From assembly GCF_030272615.1 (NCBI RefSeq), contig NC_081412.1, positions 667,098,352 through 667,162,351 of the forward strand: a stretch of 64,000 nucleotides of DNA. The letters run 5' to 3'. Made by a program: the position numbers and the translations under genes. This DNA is from Cryptomeria japonica (lineage: Eukaryota > Streptophyta > Pinopsida > Cupressales > Cupressaceae). Every line of letters begins with the position of its first letter. Positions within the stretch are counted from its first letter, which is position 1. The notes under the pieces were generated by a model. That model did not search any database and had not been told where the DNA came from. It worked only from the letters and a program-made list of their open reading frames with translations. Shown here one piece after another: positions 1 to 12,175 of the stretch.

Positions 1-714
1 GTTCTAGCAGGCCTATGAGCTGGTTTTCTGTAACCTGGATTGTTTTCGATTGGTTGTAATCAATTTTCATATTATAATTCAATCCGTTCTACATTGCCTC
101 CATCATATCTTTGTGTTTTTTTTGTGTTTACTCTTGCTGACTATTGGGATTTTTAATTGAAATTGAGGTTGTAATATTAATTGACAACTCAAGGATTTAT
201 ATTCACACTAAGCAACCCTTCATGAACTAGAAGCTACATTTATCAACCCAGGGATGTGAACTTGAAATGAGACAGCACTGTATGTGCACTATGGAAGCCT
301 TCTAAGTTGTTATTTTAGTTGTGTATAGAAAATAAACTCAGAATAATAAACTGAATTGAAAACATGACAATGCTGGAAATAAAACTAACTACACAACAGT
401 GGTTGTAGGAAGACTGGTTATTTGCAACGGCAATGGCTACAGGATGACTATTCTAAATGTGCTGAAAAAATAACCTATCATAACCATATCACTAATTAAA
501 GTAAAGCATAATGAATAAAAATCTAAACTACATATGATGACATTGTAGTTCCTCAAGTGGCCCTTGCTTGAGTTGCTTTAATCTTTCATTAGCGTTCCAT
601 ATTCAATAGACAAGCTTCAATGTTTAAATAATCTTCTTATTGCAAATCAAATATTATATGGATATGTATCAAACTTACTGATTGAAATTGGACACCATTA
701 ACAAGACTCAACAC
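1..714. other. AT-rich flank of the LINE, no gene seen
   Basis: No open reading frame of useful length, no LTR ends and no recognisable protein similarity. It is the old insertion site of the LINE that starts at about 727. Confidence 0.5.
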
Positions 715-726
715 TAATTGGATACT
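715..726 (+). repeat. LINE target-site duplication, left copy
   Basis: TAATTGGATACT is repeated exactly at 23346-23357, directly after the A-rich LINE 3' end. A 12-bp direct repeat fits L1-type target-primed insertion. A chance exact 12-mer at both expected places is unlikely. Confidence 0.7.
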
Positions 727-973
727 ATATAACATTTAAGTCATTAATGGACAGGCGGGAGAAGGGAGAGGCTTTGCATTTGAATTCAAGGCAGGGCAAG
801 AAACCCTGCAATGGATAGGCGAACCAGGGGGAGCAAGGAAAGGATGATTCATGGAACTACCCAGATTCCTCTAAGTTGAATGGAAAGGACCCAGTGGATG
901 GGGACCCATAAGCAGGCAACAAGCCTATCAATCGTGATGGGAAAATGGAGAATCACGTGTTGGAGACATTCCT

Positions 974-2120
974 ATGCAGGGACCTGTTCAAAGGGATAGC
1001 GGTCATTCTTGGACTTCTCTATTCGGTGTCAAACTGAGTGGAAAGTCCTCTCTCCCTCCAGTTCATAATATCTTAGACCTAGAAAAAGGTAGATTTTCTA
1101 TTGAAATTCTAGACCCTGTTATTGAGCATAATATTAAACTTATGGCAATGACATTGGTTGGAAACATTTTGGGCCCGAGGCCAAATATTGATATTGTTAG
1201 GGAATTTGCTAAACATAAATGAGAACTTAAAGTTCAAGTAGAGATCATTGCTATGTCCAAAGGGGCACTATCAATGGCTTTTTCTTGTAAGGAAGACATG
1301 TCAAGGGTTCTCTATGATGGCCCTTGGCTGATCGGTAAATCAACACTCGCTTTACAAAAATGGTCGCCTAAGATGGACCTAAATGAATCCTTTTTTTCAC
1401 AAGCTCCAGTTTGGGTCAAACTATCGGGCCTTCCCTTAGAGTTCTAGGTGGAAGATGCCTTTAAAGGAATTGCTATTTCCTTCGGTGAACTCCTTTCTAT
1501 GGATCCTATCACAGCTGCTAAAAGAAGACTTACCTTTGTCAGGATCTGTGTGGGAGTTATACAACACATAGACATTACCTTATCAATTGAGATTAACTCT
1601 AGATTGGGAAAATGGATCCAACCAATGGAATATGAAAGTGTCCTTTTCTCTTGTTTTCATTGCAAAAAATCGAGACATACAGGAAGGAAATGCCCTCTTC
1701 GGGTTGTCAAAGAGAAAGAAAAGAAAGAAAAGGCAATGCAATGGAAAGAAAAAAAACCCTTTTAAGCAACTCGAGGGCTCCAAAAAAGAGAAAATGATTG
1801 AAGAGGCCCAGAGTGTCATCATCACTGACATGATAGAACAACAAGAGAATATTAATATGGCAAACCAAGAAATACCTTTGCTTGAAGATGGTAAAGAGGA
1901 TCAAACAGGAAAAGACAATAGAGAACAACAAAATATTAATCAAGAGGATCAACGAAGTGATAACCTAGAAGATGGAGAAATACAAGTGGTGTTACAGGAC
2001 AACGAGGAAGCAGATTCTAATCACATTATGGAAAACACCACCAGAGACGGGCCTAGTACTAACTATGAAGAAGCCCAAAATTATTTGATCCTTGGAGGAA
2101 TCTCGTTGTCAGAATCATAA
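974..2120 (+). pseudogene. LINE ORF1, nucleic-acid-binding gag-like protein (broken)
   Basis: The ORF1 protein of plant L1 elements binds the element RNA. The region from about 974 to 1640 reads in one frame as a DUF4283-like domain (motifs YDGPWLIGKSTLALQKW and APVWVKLSGLPLEF), followed by a CCHC knuckle, CFHCKKSRHTGRKC. In-frame stops are TGA at 1220-1222 and TAG at 1445-1447, both at places where Trp is expected. A frameshift in an A-run near 1748 moves the hydrophilic tail (Glu, Asn and Gln rich) into another frame, which runs to 2120. The start at 974 is the first Met in frame; the true start may lie upstream. No intact product is possible. Confidence 0.8.
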
Positions 2121-2478
2121 TAATCGGTGGAGATGCTGAAATCCACTTTCCAGCAGTCACCAATGACCTCACTGCTTAATATAAGTACTAAGATGGTTGA
2201 GGTTGAAGATGTTGACCAGAAAATAACCACCCAAAATATTCGAGGAAGATTTTCATACAAATGAAGTAGCGAATCAAAAGAGGGGGAAAAAAAGGGTTGA
2301 AATCTACCCTTCAGGCTAATTCAGTCAAGACAAGAAACCAGACCAAAGTTGATACGCATTTTAACCCCTCTCCTCCTTGGAGGGAAAAAAAGAGATAGAT
2401 CAGAGATCAAGAGGAAAGAAAGAATATAGCGGATGGCACTCAATTGACCATCCATGAGGTATGTTCCCTAGTTAGAAA

Positions 2479-5400
2479 ATGAAAATTATTTCATGGGATA
2501 TTCATGGATTGAATAGTCCACATAAACAGGACGTTCTCAGAAATTTAGTTAGAGAACATAAATTGGACATTGTTATTATCCAAGAAACTAAAATGACAAA
2601 AGCAAAAGTAGAAAAGATTAACCTTTTTAAGGATGGGGAAGTTTTTGGCAGTAGCTCAGATGGTGCTTATGGGGGCATTTCCATTTTCTGGAATCTTAGG
2701 CGAGGTTCTGGGGAGCCAGTCAAGCAGGATAGCAATTTAGCTTTTATCAGGTTTCATCACATTGGGGATGGCACGTCTTTTCTCCTTACCAATATTTATG
2801 CCACTAATAATAGACTTGGTAGAAGTAAATTCTGGAAGAAGATGGAAGCTATTTGGGCTCTTTATAAGGAGGATATGTGGATTGTTATGCGGGAATTCAC
2901 ACCCCTCTCTATGACAACAAGAAATTTGGAGGTGTCCCTTCTCAACTAGACAGTAGAATGGATCTTTTAAACTTTATCAACAACCAAGGTCTGCAAGATA
3001 TTGATATCCAAGGGGATAATTTTACCTAGATGAACAGGAGGAGATCTCATTCAAGTCAGACTTTACAAGGCCCTTATTTTGAATGAGTGGTTTAACAATT
3101 ATCAATGCTCCCTTTCTGCTATCTCTAGGATTGGTTCTGACCACTTTCCTGTGGTTTTTGTTGTTGACAATACAATTGTTAAAAGAAACTTCTCATTTAG
3201 ATTTGAAAGGATGTGGTTGGACCACCCTAATCTTGAGAAGGTCATTGAGATTTGGTGGTCTATTGATGTCAAAGGTACAACTATGCATATAATGGCTAAA
3301 AAATTAAGGAACGTGAAAGACAATATTTAAAAATAGAACAAGGAGATTTTCAGAGATCTGTTTGCTACCAAGTCCAAAACCCAGCTGGAACTCAAGGAAA
3401 TGCAGGATAAAATCCAAAGTAGTGGATACAATGAAGTATCAATTAGGGAGGAAAATGAAGTGCTTGTGAAGTACCATAAGATTATCATAAGAGAAGAAGA
3501 ATTCTGGAAACAAAGGTCTAGATCTCTATGGCTTAAAGATGGGTACAAAAATGCCAAATTCTTCCATATGACTGCTATGAAACACAAGGCTACAAATAGA
3601 ATCTCTAAGCTAAGAATTGGGGGAACTAAAACGAGGTAAGATGATGAGATTGGGAAGGAAGCCAGGAACATTTTCATCTCCCTTCTCTCAGTAGATAGTG
3701 GTTTGGATGGTCACTCCCAAAGTGCCCTCCTAGAGAACATTCCTTCAATCATTAATGAGGTTAAGAACAAGGCTTTGGTGGCCATCCATTTTGAGGAGGA
3801 AGTTAAAAAGGTTTTTCTTTTGATGGTAATAAAGCCCTTGGCCTGGATGGATTATCATTGTTCTTCTTTCAATCCTTTTGGGACATCCTCAAAAGTGATG
3901 TGGTTAAAGATGTGTAGGAGTTTTTTGGGGCTAGAATTATCTTATAGGAACTCAATGCTACTTTCTTATTTCTGATCCCCAAATGCCCGGGGGCTAACTC
4001 TATGGATAAGTTCCGACCGATAAGCTTATGCAACTCTTTCTATGAAATCATTTGTAAGGTGGTCATAGGCAAACTGCTAAGGGTTCTTCCTTTGATCATT
4101 GTGCCCCAACAGAGTGGATTTGTTCCCGATAGACAAATCCTTGACTCTTTCATTTATATCCATAAAAACATTCACTCGCTAGTGGATTCGAATAAACAAG
4201 GATTTCTTATGAAGTTGGATCTATCAAAATCCTATGACAGTGTTGACTAGAGATTCTTGGTTAAGGTGCTTGGTTCTTTCAACTTTGATGCTAGTTTTAT
4301 TCAGATGATTGATCAGCTTATGTCGAACCCTTCTTTTTATGTTAATGTGAATGGTGTGCCTTCCCCCTTCTTCAAAACTTCTAGGGGCATTAGGTAGGGG
4401 GATCCCATATACCTTGTTCTCTTCATCATTATGGCTGAATGTCTGGGTAGATTTATTAGTAAATATGTTTCTCTAGGGATTCTTTGTGGTATCCCACCCT
4501 CTTCTGGTTTTAGAGCCTGTACCCATCAAAAATTTGTTGATGATACTATGTTAATGGGTATGTCTACTATCAAAGAAGTGTGCAATTTGAAGAACCTTCT
4601 CAACACTTATAGTTTGGCCTCGATTCAAACTATCAATTGGGAGAAAAGCTCTATTTTCTTCTTCAACACGCCAGAGGACAAACAAATGAGGATGGCCTGG
4701 ATCCTTGGGTGCCAAATCGGTAAGCCTCCTTCTATCTACCTTGGTCTCCCTTTGGGTTTGAAACCTTTGGAGCTATTCTAGAATGGTCTTGTGGATAGAT
4801 TTAGTAGAAAGCTGGCTGGTTGGAAATGTACCCTTCTTAGTCAAGGTGGAAAAATCTAGCTTTTAAAATCTTCTCTTTAGAGTCTTCCGATGCATGCTTT
4901 AAGCCTCTTCAAAACTCCTGGAAAATTTGCTTAAGCTATTGAGAAAATTCAGAAAGCCTTCCTTTGGTCTGGGGTTGAGGAGAAGAAGACAATGGCTCTC
5001 ATATCCTGGAATAATGTGTGTAAACCCAAAAACAAGGGTCTAGGCTTAAGGAATATCAGAACCTTGAACAAAACTCTTATTGCCAAACAAACCTATAGAA
5101 CCTATCAGGGAAAAGGAGAATGGGATGATATCTGAAAGGATAATTACTTACGGGAGGTTCCCACCATAGAAGATTTCCTTGTCTCTAATGAGATACCAAA
5201 TGAATCTTTCATTTGGAATAGTGTTATCTAGGTTGAAGGTATTGCTAGTTTAGGCAATATCTTGGCTATAAGTTATGGTAGGAAGGTGGATTTTTGGGAT
5301 GATGCTTGGATTGGAGGATCCCCTCTTAAGAAGAGTGCCTCTCGGATGCTCATCCAAAACTGTAAGGGGAAGTTCGGTGCCAAATTGGCTGATTACTGGA

Positions 5401-6647
5401 AAGATCAAAAGTGGGTGGACCTCAGCTCAATTGATCCCAACCTAAAGAAGGTAAACTTAATGGTCAACCATGTTATCTTAAATAAAAGAAGGGAAGACCA
5501 CATGGTGTGGAGCAGGACCTCTTTAGGGACTTATTCGGTCTCATTTGTTGTCCTTTTTTTGGCTCAATCCCTAGACCCTACTCTTTGCTAGGCTAAGGGT
5601 TGGTATCCAGGTTTGACTCCTATAATCAATATCTTTTTGTGGATCCTTTTGCAATATAAGATTTTAACTACTAATAATTTGAGAAAGAGGGGCTTTTGTA
5701 TTCCTAACAAATGTTATCTTTGTCTTAATAATGAGGAATATGTGAACCATATTTTTATACATTATCCTTTTGTTCTTCCTATCTATGGGATATATTTTCA
5801 AATTTGGGGGTTGAATTGGGTTTTCCTAGGGTAGATTCAAGACTATTTCAGAAGCTGGCACTATACTACCTATAACCCCACCATAAGAAATCTATGGAAG
5901 TTTTCATTTTCTCATATCCTTTGGGGTATATGGAAAGAGAGGAATAACAGAATATTCGGGAATGATATTAATACCTCTGAAGTGGTGTGGGCCAAGATAA
6001 AATATAATTGTTTTGAGAATGTGACAGCTAGGGGTGAGCATTGTTGTAATAATAAGGAGGACTTTGATGTTCTTAAGTGCTGGAATATCCTAGCCTACAT
6101 GGGCACCAACATCAACCAAATCAAAAGAAGTATGTGTAGCTGGTCTTTTCCCCCAAATGATTATTTTAAGGCCAACTTTGATGGTGCTGCGAAAGGGAAC
6201 CCTAGACCTGCTAGTTGTGGTGGAGTTATCCGGAATGGTGCTAGATTTTGTACTGGGGTGGTTTCCTATCCCTTGGGGATTCAAACTAATCATCTGGTAC
6301 AAGCTATGAGGGCCCTCCAGACCATGAAATTAGCCTATAATTTGGGTGTCAACATGTTATGGTTGGAAGGTGACTCTAAAAACATTATTAATTGCCTCCT
6401 TGGTAAACACCAACCCTCGTGGATGATTAAAAACATCATTGATTCCGCCAGGGAGTTACTTTAGGGGTTTGAAAAATGCCAAATTTTCCATGTTTACAGA
6501 GAGGCCAACAGGTGTGCTACCTGGGTTGCTAATGAGGCAGTTTGGAGCGAGAAAATCATGAACTAGAATTTTGAGGGGGAGCTCCCTTATGCGGCACATG
6601 ATATCTTAACTTATGAAAGATTTCATGGTAAGCAAGGCCGGATTTGA
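2479..6647 (+). pseudogene. LINE ORF2: endonuclease, reverse transcriptase, zf-RVT, RNase H (broken)
   Basis: The replication enzyme of an L1-type LINE. The APE-like endonuclease starts at 2479 (MKIISWDIHGLNSP, then IIQETKM); its GDFN motif near 2890 is destroyed by a frameshift. RT motifs include RSLWLKDGYKNAKFFH (3520s), MDKFRPISLCNSFYEIICKV (4002), QQSGFVPDRQILDSF, and the catalytic box as FVDD (4530s) where FADD is usual. A zinc-binding zf-RVT segment (PNKCYLCLNNEEYVNHIFIH) lies at about 5700. RNase H is at 6140-6560 (NFDGAAKGNPRP, LEGDSK), with its second and last acidic sites apparently changed. At least ten in-frame TAG codons fall at expected Trp or Gln codons, with a few TGA/TAA. Frameshifts occur at about 2900, 3070-3330 and 3810. 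Confidence 0.9.
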
Positions 6648-6699
6648 AATCATTTCCTGAGGTGATAGGGGCGGTCGTGGTAGTGGGAATTAGTTTTGT

Positions 6700-7285
6700 A
6701 TGCAACTGAGAAGGAGGTGCAGTAATAATTATAGGATCACTTTACATGCTTTATGGGTGCTTTTTTCCCTATCGAACAGAAGTATTAGAAATTTCCACCA
6801 AATTCTAGTGGTTTCTCACAGTAAGTTCATTGCGAAGAAAGGTATTTGTAGGAATTTATAGTTGATAGACTTCAATAACATTATGGGGGTAAATCACAAG
6901 AGAACAAAGGCTACCACTATTGATAAATGGATGAACCATCCTCAAGTCTAGGTGGTACTTCAAGCTTGCAAGATGACTGATTTCATGGAGAGAATGCAGG
7001 AAAAACAACCTGAGATTACGAGAATTTTCAAGAAGGGCTAGAATAAAGGCACATTAACTATTGGCAACAGGAAGGTCAAGGTGACTGAAACTATGATCAC
7101 TGAGGCAACAGGTCTTCTGATGGATGACATCATGTTCTATAGGGACAAAAATATTCCAGATGCTATCGTGAAGAAATTTCTGAAGGATGAGGAAGAGAAA
7201 GCCAGATCGACGAAGGGCAGCCATACCTACTACTCGCCAAAGCTAATTAAGTTAATTTGGTGTAGGATTTTTCTTTTTATTATGG
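6700..7285 (+). pseudogene. LINE ORF3, 5' part: unknown protein with a PMD/transposon-protein-like segment
   Basis: An open frame begins 50 bases after the ORF2 stop (ATG at 6700) and runs in one frame to the gypsy insertion, broken only by TAG codons near 6859, 6949 and 7039. It encodes a basic N-terminus and a region with VTETMITEATGLLMDDIMFY. This pattern (Thr/Asp, Ile-Thr, Glu-Ala, Thr-Gly-Leu) is also seen in the second ORFs of elements A and B (about 49.7 and 57.9 kb). After removal of the gypsy element and one TATGG copy the frame continues without a break into 21883 onward, so the ORF predates the insertion. I do not recognise a function. It may be a relative of the 'putative plant transposon protein' or plant mobile domain families, but that is inference. 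Confidence 0.6.
7281..7285 (+). repeat. Gypsy target-site duplication, left copy (TATGG)
   Basis: The same five bases follow the right LTR at 21878-21882. The 5-bp length is usual for gypsy integrases and proves that both LTRs belong to one insertion. Confidence 0.95.
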
Positions 7286-7665
7286 TGAAGAGGATAAAAG
7301 ACTAGTGAGATGGATTAGATAACAAATATGCAAATCAAACATATAATCACATGAAATCCAAAGACATAATTTGAAATTCTCAAAACAAGAATGAAATGCA
7401 TATACCTCACAAACCAATACCTTCTCCTTCGGATGGAACTTGATGAAGTGAAGGCACCCTTGGATGATGCTCTACTTGATGTGGATATCTCTCCAATGTT
7501 GTGTATAATATGAAAGGGATTTTAGGAGGATGATATGGACAAAATGGTTAAGTGTGGATGAGATGTGATTTGGACATGATAAGGTTACTAAGATGATTTC
7601 CTAGGCTCAAAAGGGCAGCATAAGATTACTAAACTTGGAGATGATCAATGAAGGGATGGAGTCCT

Positions 7666-7673
7666 CAATTTAT
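7666..7673 (-). promoter_or_regulatory. LTR TATA box
   Basis: On the minus strand this reads CCTATAAATTGAGGACTCC, a good plant TATA context, conserved in the other LTR at 20993-21000. In the 5' LTR the same box would drive the element transcript. Confidence 0.6.
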
Positions 7674-7812
7674 AGGAAGAGGAGAGGAAGAATGGATGGT
7701 TAGGATGGATCCAAGATGAAGAGCTAGGATTGCTTGTGAGCTCACACAAGGTCCAAGAGAGGGTGTGGAGACCAAGAGATATGTCTTAAAGGCATTTCTT
7801 GTCTCCACAGTC

Positions 7813-7890
7813 CTCAAGGTGCATTGGGAAGACTTCCCAAGGCACCTTGAGAAGAGAAAGGTGCATTGGGAAGACATCCCAATGCACCTT
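7813..7890. repeat. Two adjacent inverted repeats (hairpins) in the LTR
   Basis: 7813-7851 reads CTCAAGGTGCATTGGGAAG, then ACTTCCCAAGGCACCTTGAG. 7858-7890 is AAGGTGCATTGGGA, a five-base loop, then TCCCAATGCACCTT, with perfect 14-base arms. The two hairpins are similar to each other, so a tandem copy of a palindromic unit is likely. They lie downstream in plus coordinates, i.e. upstream of the TATA box in the element's own direction. Confidence 0.85.
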
Positions 7891-8546
7891 GAGAGGAGCA
7901 AGGGATGTGACATTCCTTGAAGAATGGAGAGGAGGAATTAAAAATTCTCCAAAAAGGGATGATCATGGGGATTAGAGGAATAAGAAGGAATTAAAAATTC
8001 CTTGGGAGAGGAGATGCCTAGACGATTGTGAGATTTTGAAAATCTCACATTCACCTAGGAAAAGAGCATTAAAAGCTGGTGGTTGGATGGAAGGGACAAG
8101 GGGTTGACTTTGTGGCTAATCATGATGATTAGCCACTAGCAACTCATTAGGAGGGGATTAGAGGAAGAATTAGGTGGGATCGGATCTATAGGAGGATTTA
8201 GGAGAGAGAATGAGTGGGGGAATTAAAAATTAGAAGAATAATGTTAAGTGGGTTTAGGGGGATTCTAGAAGACTTTATTAGGTTAATGATAAATTAGAAA
8301 GGTGATTTAGAGGAGTTATGTTGGATAACTAATTAATTGGAATTAATTAGCTAAGAGGAAGATTTGTGAGGATTCAACTTTTAGAAGAATAAAGAAAGGG
8401 ATTGATTTATTAAATAAATCAGTCACATACTATAGTGACAATATTAATTTTAATTAATTAATATTGAGGAGAATTTGAATTGACATAATTAATTAATTAT
8501 GTGAGGGAATTAAAAATAATTAAAATGATTATTTTTAGTGTCTACA

Positions 8547-8561
8547 TTTTGCCCCTCTTTT
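8547..8561 (-). other. Polypurine tract of the Tat element
   Basis: On the minus strand AAAAGAGGGGCAAAA lies directly before the 3' LTR start TGTAGACAC. This is the usual primer for plus-strand DNA synthesis. Confidence 0.85.
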
Positions 8562-10424
8562 ACGTAGCAGCAGTTTGGCAATGCGTAGAAGATAGAAGTA
8601 GGAAAGGATGCCCCAATGTAAAGCATGGGAGGTGGATGCCCCCTCGAGAATTTTTCGGAAAGAAAAGACCAAAAATTCTCGAAAATAGAGGGAGGAGAAT
8701 AAGTGAGGAAGAAATATGAAGTAATCGGGAAGGATTTGGAAGGAAGAATAGGAGATAGGAGACCGCGGAGTAAAATGGGCCCTCACGAGGGGGTACAGCA
8801 GAGGGGGTGGTGAGACATGAGGGATGAGCTAACTCCCTGCATTACTTGTGTATTATATTATGACCCTTCAGGGTGATCATTATATCATGACAGACACATT
8901 TACCTCTTTATATATATACATGATTTGATTGGTGGCAGATGATGTGTAGCATTTATTATGATGGATTATTTTTGTTTTTCTTATGATGTCCTATTTTGTG
9001 ATGCAGAGTGGATGCTTATATATGTATGTTTATGATGTGTTGCTGACATAGTTTTTGGATGCAGGATGAGTGATTTTTATGCTTTATGTATAAATACACA
9101 TGTCTGAATGATTTATGATGCAGTCTAAATGTAGTTCTATATGGATGAGTGTATCTTTTATTTATGTGATGCAATCTTATATGGTAAATGTTTTGTGGAA
9201 ATATGACTGTCTGAGAAATGCACTCTATATGATGTGAATGAATTAATAAAAAGAGGGAATATGCCAATAATAACACAATGATCTTAGATAGAAGAATATA
9301 GAATAGATGGGAAGTGGGGGAAATTTTTAAGAACTCCATGGGTTTATTGAGTTTAGGATTTCATGGAATGATGATGAGATTTTGTGCACAACAAATGTGG
9401 AGAGCCAACCTAGTTTGATATTGCCCTGGGTGACTTGCACCACTGATTATAGAAATCAGGATGCCATGAGAAACCCAAGGCATGGACTGACTCTCAGATA
9501 AACAGGAATTCCTTACACATAGCTATGCAAGTGTTAAGAAACACTGATACAGAGTTGTGGGTATGTGCAAGGAGACCCTCAAACACACCGATGACTCTTG
9601 TACACGAGAAGGTAAGTGTTGATGAACACTAATACCAGGTCATCGGTTTGTACAAGAGAGATCCAAAACATGCCCTGCTATGAAAATATGCGCCAATCTG
9701 TGCCTATTGTAACATACCTGGATATGGAAAAAAAAACCAGGCAGTCATAAATAGTTGCAGTCATAGGGCAAAAGATGCAAGTCTAAATGAAACGATCCAA
9801 CAAAATTTAACAAGTCAAATATAACCAACTGATACCTCTTGCCAAGAGTAGGACTAGGATGGAGGATTAGGTTGCCAGGCGAGGGAAGGAATCATCCCTA
9901 GGGCAACGTGGTCTTGTAGATTTTAGGCAAGTGATTCTATGGTTTTGGAGAGTGACTAGTAGATTTGGGATTGTTCTCAAGACTTTTTGAAGCTCACATA
10001 GAGGCATAAAAGCTCAGTTTAATGGGATACTCCTTGTTCATGACTTAGGCGAAGACTCATCATCATACACGTGTTTTATTGGGAGGTAGAAAAGAAGGAA
10101 TGTTGCGAATGGGTGGACTGGATGGCGGGTGATTTGTTTTGTCGACCTGATAGACAGTGGATCCGGTTATTTTCCTTGGGCACCTGCATGGAGGTTTTCA
10201 CCAAGGTACTTGTCCATAGCACCACAAAGTGGTTTTCACTGGTGGACAAATTGTTTTTCTTTCTTTTTCTTGTAGATTTTTCTAAATTTTTTTGTGTCAC
10301 GTGGCACCTGTTTGCCAGGTTTCACCAAAGTGACGCTTTTTTTAGGATCTTTTTCTTATTTTTTTGTATTTTTCTTGATTTTTTAATTGTTTTGGTTTTT
10401 TGACAATTTAAGACTTTCTGAGGA
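8562..10424. other. Non-coding spacer between integrase and 3' LTR
   Basis: About 1.9 kb with no convincing ORF on either strand. Short frames at 8501-8719 (+) and 10071-10403 (+, Phe-rich) show no known motif. Tat elements often carry extra or antisense ORFs here, as element D does in this window, but I see none surviving in this copy. Confidence 0.6.
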
Positions 10425-11594
10425 TTAGGCATAAAATCTTTTGAGGTGGATGATATTCATTGGTTCATCCAAAGGATTTCCTTTAGGAGTAGCCAACTGA
10501 TAAGCTCCCGATCCATACTTTGTTGTGATTACATATGGTCCAAGCCAATTAGGCTCGAACTTGCCTTTCTTTTCTCTTTCTTGTAGATTTTTCTGATTCT
10601 CCATGAGGACAAGATCACTAATCTGGAATTCTCGGGTTCTGACATTTTTATGATAACTCATGTGCAAACGGTTTTGATATACCCGGAGATGATTCAAGGC
10701 CTTGAGGCGCCTTTCATCTAACAATTCTAGCTCTTGTAAGTGGTCAATTTTGTATTCCTCATCTGGTAAGATATTTTGCAGCGATACCCTTAGAGAGGGG
10801 ATCTCGATCTCAAGGGGAAGGATGGCTTCAGAACCAAATACTAGGGAATAAGGAGTGGCACCTGTGGGGGTACGGATGGAGGTGTGGGTGGCCCATAACA
10901 CAAGATGGAGTTGGAGGTGCCAATCACGGCCCGCTTCATTGACTATCTTTTTGAGGATTTTTATTAGGGTTTTATTAGAAGCCTCAGCTTGGCCATTGCC
11001 TTGGGGGTAATATGGAGTGGAGAAGCAGTGTTGGATGTTGAATTTTTGACAGAGTTCTTTGACATCCTAGTTTTTAAATTGTCTGCCATTATATGTGATG
11101 ATAACTTTTGGGATGTCATATCAGCAAATTAGGTAGTTCAAGATGAATTTGGATATTTGCTTGCCAGTGGTGAAAATAAGAGGTATAGCCTCTACCCACT
11201 TGGTGAAGTATTCGGTGGTGGTGATAATGAATTTATGTCCATTGGAAGATGAAGGGTGGATTTTCCCAATGAGATCGAGCCCCCACTGTGAGAAGGGCCA
11301 TGGTGTTATAAATGGTTGCAATTTTTGTGACGGTGCATGAATTTTGTCGCCATGTTGCTAGCAAGGGATGCATTTCTTCACATAATTATATGCATCTACC
11401 TCCATTTTAGTCCAATAGTATCCTATTCTCAAAAGATTTTTAGCAAATGTGAGCCCACTTCAGTGTACCCCACAGATACCCTCATGTACTTTGCGTAATG
11501 CCCATTCTGCCTCTTGTTTATCTAAACACCTTAGAAGGGAACCATTGAAATGCCTTCTGAATAGGGTGTCTTAGAGGATGGTGTAATGAGCACA
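10425..11594 (-). pseudogene. Gypsy integrase (broken)
   Basis: Integrase inserts the element cDNA. Read on the minus strand it has an HHCC zinc domain (about 11500-11350, ending KKCIPC), a core with WGLDLIGKIHPSS (first Asp at 11274-11276), then ITYNGRQF, then GNGQAEASNKTL with the Glu, and a C-terminal domain with FEPNWLGPYVI ending HLKRFYA. The second catalytic Asp (usual DNG) is Tyr at 11091-11093, a GAT to TAT change. In-frame stops include a TAG after the zinc domain, TGA at 11121-11123 (Arg expected) and a TAG near 11070. The last 159 codons are open. Confidence 0.9.
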
Positions 11595-12175
11595 TCAGTG
11601 GATGAAGGTTTGTTTTTGGGTTTTTGTGAGATGTGGGGGAATGGTGTTGTCTTTGAGGAAAGCGAAGGTTTCTTGGTACCAAGGGGACTCAGGACCAATG
11701 AGAACACACACCATTTCAGACTCTGGTAGGTCATATGCTGGTATAAATAATTGCTCGACCAAGAACTCGCACTTTTGATTGTGTGTTGGCATTTGAAGGA
11801 GGGAGCCAATGGTGGCCATTGCATCTGCAGCCCTATTGTTTGTTTGTGGGATTTGATTAAATATGATTGCTATGAAATGCTGCTTAAGATCTTCAACCAT
11901 GGTACAGTAAGGAAGGAGTTTATCATCTTTTGTTTGGTACTCATCATTGACTTGTTTTATAATGAGCTGAGAATCACCATAAACTTGTAACTCCTTTATT
12001 TTCCAGTGGATAGCTAGACGTAAACCTATGATGAGTGCCTCGTATTCTGCTATGTTATTGGTACATGCAAAGGCTATTTTGTATGATTTGGGGATTCCAT
12101 CTCCTTGAGGTGTAACTAATAATATTCCTGCCCCCGATCCATTTTGGGTGTAGGAGCCATCAAAGTACAATCGCC
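11595..12175 (-). pseudogene. Second, archaeal-type RNase H and linker to integrase
   Basis: This is the C-terminal part of an open 454-codon stretch (12959-11595). The RNase H domain begins at 12175 with WRLYFDGSYTQNGSGAG and ends near 11805. Its four acidic residues are all present: Asp in YFDGS, Glu in NNIAEYEAL, Asp in YGDSQL, Asp in NNRAADAMA. A second RNase H after the usual gypsy one is characteristic of Tat elements (Tat/Ogre). It removes RNA from RNA-DNA hybrids. The tail of about 60 residues leads to a TGA before the integrase zinc domain. Confidence 0.88.

Larger units (their letters stand above)
7286..8546 (-). repeat. 3' LTR of the Tat element
   Basis: Begins TGAAGAGGATAAAAGAC and ends AGTGTCTACA on the plus strand, matching 20588-21877. 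It lacks a stretch of roughly 20 bases present in the right LTR near 20790 (between two CTTGATGTG repeats), a likely slippage loss. It contains a TATA box, two adjacent hairpins and an AT-rich palindrome (CATAATTAATTAATTATG near 8485). Confidence 0.97.

Noticed and set aside
10071-10403. Phe-rich plus-strand frame in the gypsy spacer
   Set aside because: T-rich composition with no motif; not comparable with the antisense PMD gene of element D.
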